From Argopecten irradians (Eukaryota; Mollusca; Bivalvia; Pectinida; Pectinidae), in NCBI RefSeq assembly GCF_041381155.1, contig NC_091134.1, positions 35,903,540 to 35,967,539 on the forward strand: DNA of 64,000 nucleotides. Reading direction: 5' to 3'. The translations under genes and the position numbers were made by a program. The notes under the pieces are model-generated. The model did not search any database, had not been told where the DNA came from, and worked only from the letters and a program-made list of their open reading frames with translations. Positions 49,120-61,100 of this stretch are shown here, in pieces (position 1 is the first letter of the stretch; each line of letters opens with the position of its first letter).

Positions 49120-52100
49120 CACAACAGATTGATGTATCATGATAAAGAGTGGAATGTAAGAGAGGAAGTCGAGTAGATCAAGTGCATCCAAGTGTGAAAG
49201 TTTCTCTCTAACCTCGATCTCGTGTGCCAGACTCACTCCTCCAGCCCTCAGCTCCACACACAGCTGATCAATAGAAATCTTATTGGTTTCATGGTCAACA
49301 TTGCACTCCCACAGTTTCTGAATATAAAAGGTCATACAATCAGTTCACAAGAGGATGAACTTTTATCACTTTTGCATGAGGGATAATTGTCTATCTTGTC
49401 TGCCATGTTGATCCTGATTGGTACAAAATTGTAACATATGTATGCACAACTAAGGAATATAAAATTAAGGGACCCATTTACTAATTTGTCTCAAAATGTA
49501 ATATGCATATTAACTAGGCACTTTGACCAGGAGAAAATGGAAGGATTTGAATAACCAATCATGTGAAGATGATGTGCTAAAACTTAGCGATGACGATTTT
49601 CTGAACATAGACATTTTCTGTAAAAGTGCCATTATACTTACTTTACACATAAACAACTTCATTTCTAGCATACCAAAGTCCATTTTTCCAATCATGTTCC
49701 TCATCCAATTACTGCAAGATCAAAATATTGAGATTAATGAAACAGGTTCATTTTAATTGTAAAATAAACATAATCTTATTGCTTGTCTAATTGAAAACAT
49801 GCCTTCCTCCTATTACTTTAGTTTAGAACATTTGAAGAGGAAAACATTAGTTTAGAACATTTGAAGAGGAAAACATTTTACCACTGACCTTTGTGTCAAG
49901 ACTGAAATGGCATTACAATACATGCTGCCAACAAGTGATTCAAGTTTGTTCCAAGCGTTATTACTTGCTGAATGAAAAAGTTATTGGCCAGACTTTGACC
50001 TTGAGGTTTTATCACAATGGTGGCTTCTATTCATAAAACTATTTGTTTAGAAGCTATAAGAAAAGTTATTTTGTGACCAGACCATAGACTTACTCAAGGG
50101 CAGCAATTTTCTGTGAGAGAGCAGCTACTACAGAGAAGAGTTTGAAGTCAGCACCATTCTTGATACTGTACCCTGTCAGCTCAAGTATCTGAAATGAAAT
50201 CTCAATGGGATCATTTTTCTTCTTGCATAAAGCATCAGCCATAACAGGTAGCCTTTGAATACTTTTAAGATGGCCAATAATTCTCCATTCATAATCTCCA
50301 GGGTATGCGAGGTGATTATGGTATTTGGAATTTTGAAGGTTTTACTCTATTTAACCTTTACTCTATACAGACATCCCTCCTCCACTCACCCTATACAGAC
50401 ATCCCTCCTCCACTCACCCTATACAGACATCCCTCCTCCACTCACCCTATACAGACATCCCTCCTCCACTCAACCTATACAGATTAATAGAATCTTACAT
50501 GGGTTTGTCAGGTGGACATGGATATCTCAACCCAAGTGAAGCCAAGGGTTGACGGCCAAAATCATTCACGAGGGTTGAGATATCTATGTCCACATGGCAG
50601 ACCCATGTAAGATTCTTTTTCTCCCATACTTAAATGAAACATTATGAAAATACAGTTATTGAGAAACATTTCCAAAGCGCCGCCATCATAGGAGCGTCGC
50701 AATGCGTCAAAATCAATGACGTTGTCGACAATAGACACCGCATGTAATGATGACGTCACGTCATTGTCTAGTGCGTGTGAGCTGTCTTTTCCCTAACCCG
50801 GTAAAAGACAGAGGTATCTTTTCCCTAGCGACTGCAGGATGACCCTGTCAAGTATGGGAGAAATCCCTCCCCACTCACCCTATACAGATATTCCTCCTCA
50901 ACTCACCTTATACAGATATCCTTCTTCCTCACCCTATAGATATCCCTCCCTACTCACCTTATACAGATATCCCCTCCCTACTTGCGCTATGCAGATATCC
51001 CTCCCTACTATCCTTTTACAGATATCCCTCCCCACTCACCCTATACAGATATCCCTCCCCCACTCACTCTATACAAATATCCCTCCCCACTTACCCTATA
51101 CAGATATCCCTCCCACACTCACCCTTTACAGATATCCCTCCCCACTCACCCTATACAGATATCCCTCCCCCACTCACTCTATACAGATATCCCTCCCACA
51201 CTCACTCTATACAGATATCCCTCCCACTTACCCTATACAGATATCCTCCCCACTTACACTATACAGAAATCCCTCCCCACTCACCCTATACAGATATCCC
51301 TCCCCACTTACCCTATACAGATATCCCTCCCCACTTACCCTATACAGATATCCCTCCCCACTCACCCGATACAGATATCACTCCCCAACTCACTCTTAAC
51401 ATATATCCCTTCCCCCACTCACCCTGTACAGATATCCCTCCCCACTCACCCTATACAGATATTACTCCCCACTCACCCTATACAGATATCCCTCCACCAC
51501 TCACCTTATAAATATAGCCTACCCCACTCATCCTGTACATATTTCCCTCTCCATTCACTCTGTACATATATCCCTCCCCACTCACCCTCTGCAGATATCC
51601 CATCCCACTCTCCCTGCACAGATATTCTTCCCACACTAAATTTTTACAGATATCCCCTCCATACTTGCCCTATACAGATATTTCTCCCACACTCACCCTG
51701 TGCAGATATTCCTCCCACTCACCCTGTACAGATATCTCTCCCCCACTCACTCTATACAGATATCCCTCCCACACTTACCCTTTACAGATATCCCACCCCA
51801 CTCACCCTGTACAGATATTCCTCCCACACTCACCCTATACAGATATCCCTCCCACACTCACCCTATACAGATATCCCTCCCACACTCACCCTGTACAGAT
51901 ATCCCTCCCACACTCACTCTATACAGATAACCCTCCCACACTCACCCTATACAGATATCTCTCTCCCCACTTACCCTATACAAATATCCCTCCCCACTTA
52001 CCCTATACAGATATCCCTCCCACACTCACCCTATACAGATATCCCTCCCCACTCACCCTATACAGATATCCCTCCCCACTCACACTGTACAGATATCCCT

Positions 52101-55100
52101 CCCCCACTCACTCTATACAGATATCCCTCCCCACTTACCCTATACAGATATCCTCCCACTTACACTATACAGAAATCCCTCCCCACTCACTCTATACAGA
52201 TATCCCTCCCCACTTACCCTATACAGATATCCCTTCCCACTCACCCTATACAGATATCACTCCCCAACTCACTCTTTACAGATATCCCTTCCCCCCACTC
52301 ACCCTGTACAGATATCCCTCCCCACTCACCCTATACAGATATTACTCCCCACTCACCCTATATAGATATTACTCCCCACTCACCCTATACAGATATTACT
52401 CCCAACTCACCCTATACAGATATCCCTCCACTACTCACCCTATAAATATAGCCCACCCCACTCACCCTGTACAGATATTCCTCCCACACTCAACCTATAC
52501 AGATATCACTCCCCCACTCACTCTTTACAGATATCCCCCAACACTCATCCTGTACAGCTATCCCTCCCACACTCACTCTATATAGATATCCCTCCCACAC
52601 TCACCCTATACAGATATCCCTCCCCACTTACCCTATACAGATATCCCTCCCACACTCATCCTATACAGATATCCCTCCCCACTCATCCTATACAGATATC
52701 CCTCCACCACCCACCCTATACAGATATCCCTCCAACACTCACTCTGTACATATTTCCCTCTCCATTCACTCTGTACATATATCCCTCCCCACTCACCCTC
52801 TGCAGATATCCCATCCCACTCACCCTGCACAGATATTCTTCCCACACTAAATTTTTACAGATATTTCCTCCATACTTGCCCTATACAGATATTTCTCCTA
52901 CACTCACCCTGTGCAGATATTCCTCCCACTCACCCTGTCCAGATATCTCTCCCCCACTCACTCTATACAGATATCCCTCCCACACTTACCCTATACAGAT
53001 ATCCCCCCCCACTCACCCTGTACAGATATCCTCCCACACTCACCCTGTACAGATATCCCTCCCACACTCACCCTATACAGATATCCCTCCAACACTCACC
53101 CTGTACAGATATCCCTCCCACACTCTATACAGATATCCCTCCAACACTCACCCCTATACAGATATCTCCTCCTCAACTCACCTTATACAGATATCTCTTC
53201 CCTCACCCTATAGATATCCCTCCCTACTCTCCCTTATACAGATATTCCCTCCCTACTTGCCCTATCCAATATCCCTCCTTACTCACCTTATACAGATATC
53301 CCCTCCCTACTTGCGCTATGCAAATATACCTCCCTACTATCCCTTTTACAGATATCCCTCCCCACTCACCCTATACAGATATCCCTCCCCCACTCACTCT
53401 ATACAAATATCCCTCCCCACTTACCCTATACAGATATCCCTCCCACACTCACCCTTTACAGATATCCCTCCCCACTCACCCTATACAGATATCCCTCCCC
53501 CACTCACTCTATACAGATATCCCTCCCACACTCACTCTATACAGATATCCCTCCCACTTACCCTATACAGATATCCCTCCCCACTTACACTATACAGAAT
53601 CCCTCCCCACTCACCCTATACAGATATCCTCCCCACTTACCCTATACAGATATCCCTCCCCACTTACCCTATACAGATATCCCTCCCACTCACCCGATAC
53701 AGATATCACTCCCCAACTCACTCTTCAATATCCTCCCACTCACTCTATACATATCCCTCCCCACTCACCCTGTACAGATATCCCCCACTCACCCTATACA
53801 GATATTCTCCCACACTCACCCTATACAGATATCCCTCCCCACTCACCCTATACAGATATCCCACACTCACCTACCCACTCCACTCCTGTACAGATATTCT
53901 CACTCATCCTCCTCCCCACTACTCCTATACAGATATCCCTCCCACACTCACCCTACAGATATCCCTCCCACTCCCCTGTACAGATATCCCTCCCCACTCA
54001 CCCTATACAGATATCCCTCCACTCCCTATACAGATATCTCCCCACTCACCCTTACAGATATCCCTCCCCACTCACCCTTACAGATATCCCTCCCCACTCA
54101 CCTATACAGATATCCCTCCCCACTCACCCTATACAGATATCCCTCCCACTCACCCTATACAGATATCCTCCCACACCCACCCTATACAGATATCCCTCCC
54201 CACTCACCCTATACAGATATCCCTCCCCACTCACCCTATACAGATATCCCTCCCACACTCACCCTATTACAGATATCCCTCCCCACTCACCCTATACAGA
54301 TATCCTCCCCACTCACCCTATACAGATATCCCTCCCCACTCACCCTATACAGATATCCCTCCCACACTCACCCTATACAGATATCCCTCCCCCCACTCAC
54401 CCTTACAGATATACCTCCCCCACTCACCCTATACAGATATCCCTCCCCACTCACCATACAGATATCCAATATCCCCCACTCACCCTATACAGATATCCCT
54501 CCCCACTCACCCTTACATATACCTCCCCACTCACCCTATACAGATATCCCTCCCCATCCCCCATCACCCTTACAGATATTCCCCCCACACTCACCTATAC
54601 AGATATCCTCCCCACTACCCTATACAGATATCTCTCCCCACTCACCCTATACAGATATACCCTCCTCACTCAGATATCCTCCCACTACCTATACAGATAT
54701 CCCCCCACTCACCCTATACAGATATCCCTCCCCACTCACCTATACAGATATCCCTCCCCACTCACCTTACAGATATCTACCTCCCCACTCACCCTGTACA
54801 GATATCCCTCCCCACTCACCCTATACAGATATTCTCCACACTCACCCTATACAGATATCCTCCCCACTCACCCTCTGTAACAGATATTCCTCCCCACTCA
54901 CCCTATACAGATATCCTCACACTCCCCACTCACCACCCTATACAGATATTCCTCCCCACTCACCCTATACAGATATTCTCTCCCCACTCACCCTATACAG
55001 ATATTCCCCCACACTCACCCTATACAGATATCCCTCCCCACTCACCCTATACAGATATTCCCTCCCCACACTCACCCTTACAGATATTCCCCCCCCACAC

Positions 55101-58100
55101 TCCACCTACAGATATCCCTCCCACTCACCCTATACAGATATATCCCCCCACACTCACCTATACAGATATCCTCCCCACTCCTTACAGATACTCCCACTCA
55201 CCCTATACAGATATCCCTCCCCCACTCACCCTATACAGATATCCCTCCCCACTCACCCTATACAGATATCCTCCCACACTCACCTATACAGATATTCCTC
55301 CCACTCACTACAGATATCCTCCACACACCCTATACAGATATCCCTCCAACACTCACCCTGTACAGATATCCCTCCCACACTCACCCTATACAGATATCCC
55401 TCCCCACTCACCCTATACAGATATCCCTCCCCACTCACACTATACAGATTCCCCCCACTACCTTACAGATATTCCTCCCAACTCACCTGTACAGATATCC
55501 TCCCACACTCACCCTGTACAGATATTCCTCCCCACTCACCCTGTACAGATATTTCCTCCCCACTCACCTTACAGATATTCCTCCCCATACTTCACCCTAT
55601 ACAGATATTTCTCCCACACTCACCCTGTACAGATATTCCTCCCCACTCACCCTGTACAGATATCTCTCCCCACTTACTTGTCCTATACAGATATCCCTCC
55701 CACACTCACCCTATACAGATATCCCTCCCCACTCACCCTGTACAGATATTCCTCCCACACTCACCCTGTACAGATATCCCTCCCACACTCACCCTATACA
55801 GATATCCCTCCCACACTCACCCTGTACAGATATCCCTCCCACACTCACCCTATACAGATATCCCTCCCACACTCACCCTATACAGATATCCCTCCCACAC
55901 TCACCCTATACAGATATCCCTCCCCACTTACCCTATACAGATATCCCTCCCCACTCACCCTATACAGATATTCCTCCCACACTCACCCTGTACAGATATC
56001 CCTCCCACACTCACCCTATACAGATATCCCTCCCACACTCACCCTGTACAGATATCCCTCCCACACTCACTCTATACAGATATCCCTCCCCACTTACCCT
56101 ATACAGATATCCCTTCCCACTCACCCTATACAGATATCACTCCCCAACTCACTCTTTACAGATATCCCTTCCCCCCACTCACCCTGTACAGATATCCCTC
56201 CCCACTCACCCTATACAGATATCCCTCCCCACTCACCCTATACAGATATTACTCCCCACTCACCCTATACAGATATCCCTCCACTACTCACCCTATAAAT
56301 ATAGCCCACTCCACTCACCCTGTACAGATATTCCTCCCACACTCAACCTATACAGATATCACTCCCCCACTCACTCTTTACAGATATCCCCCAACACTCA
56401 TCCTGTACAGCTATCCCTCCCACACTCACTCTATACAGATATCCCTCCCACACTCACCCTATACAGATATCTCTCCCCAATTACCCTTTACAAATATCCC
56501 TCCCCACTTACCCTATACAGATATCCCTCCCACACTCACCCTATACAGATATCCCTCCCCACTCACCCTATACAGATATCCCTCCACCACTCACCCTATA
56601 CAGATATCCCTCCAACACTCACTCTGTACATATTTCCCTCTCCATTCAATCTGTACATATATCCCTCCCCACTCACCATCTTCAGATATCCCATCCCACT
56701 CACCCTGCACAGATATTCTTCCCACACTAAACCTTTACAGATATCCCCTCCATACTTGCCCTATACAGATATTTCTCCCACATTTACCCTGTACAAATAT
56801 CCCTCCATAACTCACTCTGTACAGATATTCCTCCCACACTCACCCTATACAGATATCCCCTTCTTACTTGTCCTATACAGATATTCCTCCCACACTCACC
56901 TGTACAGATATTCCTCCCACACTCACCCTGTACAGATATTCCTCCCACACTCACCCTGTACTGATATTCCTCCCACACTCACCTGTACAGATATTCCTCC
57001 CACACTCACCCTGTACAGATATTCCTCCCACACTCACCCTGTACTGATATTCCTCCCACACTCACCCTGTACTGATATTCCTCCCACACTCACCCTGTAC
57101 AGATATTCCTCCCACACTCACCCTGTACAGATATTCCTCCCACACTCACCCTGTACTGATATTCCTTCCATACTCACCCTGTACAGATATTCCTCCCATA
57201 CTCACCCTGTACAGATATTCCTCCCACACTCACTCTGCACAGATATTCCTCCCATACTCACCCTGTACAGATATTCCTCCCATACTCACCCTGTACAGAT
57301 ATTTCTCCCAAACTCACCCTATACAGATATCCCCTCCTTACTTGTCCTATACAGATATTCCTCCCACACTCACCCTGTACAGATATTCCTCCTCTGCGTG
57401 TGATAGTTTGTTGTTGACAGCTCTTAGGGCCACCATTACCTCTGTAGCACTTAGCCATCCTCGCTGTTCATCGTCAACCTAACAACCACATGTTGTCCAG
57501 TTAATAAGTTATTGTCAACTGAGTACATTGTTAATGTAAGTACAATATTGCTTAATTAACAATTCCAACCAAATATCAAATGGTCAAATGTACATGTACT
57601 GGTAGTTCATAAAGACACAGTTGATAATTATTGAGATTTCTTATAAAGCAATAATAAGAGATTATATGTGTCAAAGGTAAAAACAGCAGAAAACTTACAA
57701 TGTCAAAGGTGTGTTTGAACATCTCAACACTGGCTTTGTTTAAAATACAGTATTTGGCCAAGAAACCATCTGCAAGTATAAATATCATCAAAATATAATT
57801 ACAAAATATAAATATCATCAAAATATAATTACAAATTATTTGTCAATACTTTTTGTAGCCTATTACAATAGATTTATGTTATGATTAAAAAAATTACCTT
57901 GCAGCTTTTTATGAGTGTTTAAAAAATAAAACAAAGCATGCAGTATCAAATTTTGTTATGGTGAAAAATTGGGAAATTTAGAACAGTTTATTATGAAAAT
58001 TTATTGAAAAATGTACAAAATGTTTAAAACTTAAGCCTGCGAAATTTTTGGTCTCTATAATATATTACTACCCAACCTGATTAATATCAAATTCCCTGTT

Positions 58101-61100
58101 AAAACATACAATCATCAAAGTTTGGTCCGTCCTCATCGCCATCTCCATCCATATCTCCCTGGAGTTTTCTGGCCCGCGCTTTCTCTAACATCTCCATGTG
58201 TTTCTGTCGACGTTGCTCAGCAAGCTCCTGTTTCCTTAGTTCGTCCTCATAGGAAGTGTCCTTAGAAAACTGTCGACGTTTAAGCTTCTTTTCGAGTTTT
58301 TGGACAATCGGTGTTTGTATTACTCGGCCTCGTTTCTCTGTTTTTTTATTGGATTTGTTGATGCTGTCTGGATCGGGTAAAGGTGGTGGTATATCAGAAG
58401 GAAGCGGTGGTACCTCGTCTGATACTGTGAAACAACAGATCTTCATAAGGAAAAACAACATCAAAAGGGAGTGTTTTTCACCACATGCTGACTTTGAAAT
58501 TTCATCTAAATGCTTTTCCCTGTAGCTATAATTACCTAGCTGTGTCTATTCCTACCATAAACTAACATTTGTCTGACCTTTGACATTCTAAACCTGATGT
58601 CTTTTCTCCTTTATATCTGACCTATGCTACCTGTTGCCTCCCTTGCTACCTGGTATTTTTCCGAGCAACTGATCTTTGTCAAATTGACCTTCACTTCCTT
58701 CATTTCTCTTGTAACTGACACATGATTTCCTTACCTGTTATCTCTACTCCTTAAGTAAACGGACTTTGACCTTTTCTACTAATTGGTCTTTTCTGAAATA
58801 TCTGACCTTGAACTCATGTTACCTTGTGTTTTTTCTGTGTCTCCAGCACCTATGGTGTCATCATCATCATCCTGACCGTAAATCCACGACTCTGTCTTTC
58901 TGCTCGGTAGTTGCTGCACTGGTGACTCGACGGGAGATTCAACTTTTCTCCCAACACGGCGGCGATCTAATTTCTCCTTTTTCACGATGGAAAATCTACG
59001 TCTTCCACTTGGGGACTGATGGATATACATTAAGTGAGCATGACATTATATGTTGACACAAGAATCAGAAGGTATGAATTAAGGCAATAGGTTTTGCTTT
59101 TGGAATATTTATCTTATATCTTTTTTCCATTAAAAGATAATTAACTGATCTATAATTAAAAATCAAATGGAAAGAACTGTGCTGAAGACCCATTCAAAAC
59201 TATGACCCTTTATTAATTTGCACATCTACACACTATCAGCTATTATGTATTTTTGAAACAATGGGCTAATAATTATATACAGTCAAATCTGTCAATCAAG
59301 CCCATCCAAGAGACAAAGGGAAACTAGTCTTTACAATAAAGTGATCTTTATACACAGGTTTAATAATGTTGAAACTGGTCATTTGTGATCCTGGAAAAGT
59401 GGTTTTATTAGGCAAGTGGTCTTGATGCAGTGGTGGTCGCTGAGGCAGGTTTACTTTAAGTTTAAAGAAATACTTTGGATGCATAGATCGATAGACTGCC
59501 ATCTTGATAAGTGTAGGTTTCCCCAGCACTTGATGCCTTGATTATAATGCCCTCATCTATTGTTCTATGTGGTCCCCTGTTACACCTGAAGACTGATATA
59601 GATATGCATACCTGTCCTCGAGAGGGAGGCTGGTCCTCTACCGTCAGAGACAGAGGTCCAGTACGTGTATCCCCTACAGTAGGGATGACTTGTGTAACTG
59701 GCAACTTGCTGGTATCTTCTGTAAAATAGAAATACCTATACATATACCTGTATATCTTACAAAGCTTTAACCTGTACATATGAAATGTCAGTTTAAACAT
59801 CTTACCTTTGTTTATAGAATGTTTAAAAAAAGTATGGTATGTACAAAAAGTCATCCTTTTCCTTTCACAGAGTAAAGCGTATTTAAGACTCCAGAGTTAA
59901 AGTAGCATGAAAACATAATTTAAGTATTACAAAGTAAAGTTGTAGACTTATGAAAATAAATGAACTATCTAAATCAAAACTACCACATGTATCATCAAAA
60001 TGAACAAAAATGTCAACTTCATTAAATACAAGGAAAATAAATGTGAAAAAAGTAAAGTTTCAAATTGCACACACTTCAACAGTAACATAAGCCAAGGTCT
60101 TCTAGCCACCACACAACACCAACACTACTACAGCTTTTCTTTAGTTTCTAGCTCATTTCAATGTCTCCTATCAAGCTAAAGAAATCCCAAAATATCTCAA
60201 ACCTATTGACAGCTAATTCCGAAATCGCACAAACAATTTCATTATATTCGCTAGTTGTAGGTAAAATGTGTTTTGAGAAAGACGATTGTGTGACTGGCAG
60301 TATTTACTTATTTTATGTATTAAACATTCTCCCCTAAACACACAATGATATTGTCCACCGAGTTCTGATTACATGTTGTCTTTAACAAATCCATTTAAAT
60401 CTCTCTGATAATGCCAATTGTTGACAAAGCTTGATAGATCTGTTTTGGAGCTACAATAATACCAACTTTCACAGACAAAACACTGTATTTCAGTTTAAGC
60501 TGGTTTACTCTGACCACTATACTGACATGTAAACCCCTAAACTCATAGGCTTTCTTAACAATACACAAAAATACTCCACATACAGATTTGTGCATATAAG
60601 AATTCATTTACTCATTCATTATAATTCTGAATAATTGAATTTCAGTTTCCTTTGCTGGCCTAAATACCCCTTATATCTGCCATAATTAAAATTGATTGAA
60701 AGCGTATGGTAATTATTGGTTTAGAACAGAGAACAAAGTCTTTGTTCACAAACACTGATGCATATTGACATGTAATTTGTGTAATTTGTGACAAAATAAT
60801 TACCCACTTACCTCACTCCTCCATATAGTATATTAAATTACGTAGTACAAACAATCTCATAAAGCTTCGACCTTTTAGTTATCTTTTTTTTTTTCATTTT
60901 GAATGTAAGTTTTGCAAGTAGAATTTTTCTAATTTGATATCGAAAGTCACACATACACCAGTGTGGACGGACAGACAGACCTGTTCATGGTGACCAAAGG
61001 TTACACACACACCAGTGTGGACGGTCAGAAAGATAGACAGACAGACATGTTTATGGTGACTAGAGGTCACAAACATACCAATGTGGATGGACAGACAGAC

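Noticed and set aside
48839..49132. Plus-strand 97-codon ORF with SSRRLFYFS repeats
   Set aside because: It reads the 33-bp repeat antisense to the last exon of the EF-hand-like gene; no other support.
52876..56298. 1,140-codon open frame on the plus strand (YTDIPPHSP-type repeats)
   Set aside because: It is the translation of the 27-28 bp minisatellite, where unit length and base composition keep several frames open. It is antisense to a phase-consistent gene and has no splice or start support. The 487-, 520- and 306-codon frames nearby have the same cause.
50360..57390. CRISPR-like array
   Set aside because: Spacing is uniform with no unique spacers and the DNA is clearly eukaryotic with spliced genes. 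It is a minisatellite.
58099..58424. Protein end at the TAA just after exon 58,424-58,110 (…DDCMF stop)
   Set aside because: A donor (ATT|GTATGT) lies just before it, and its phase fits the next exon at 57,769 exactly, giving a continuous EF-hand-like region. The stop lies in the intron.
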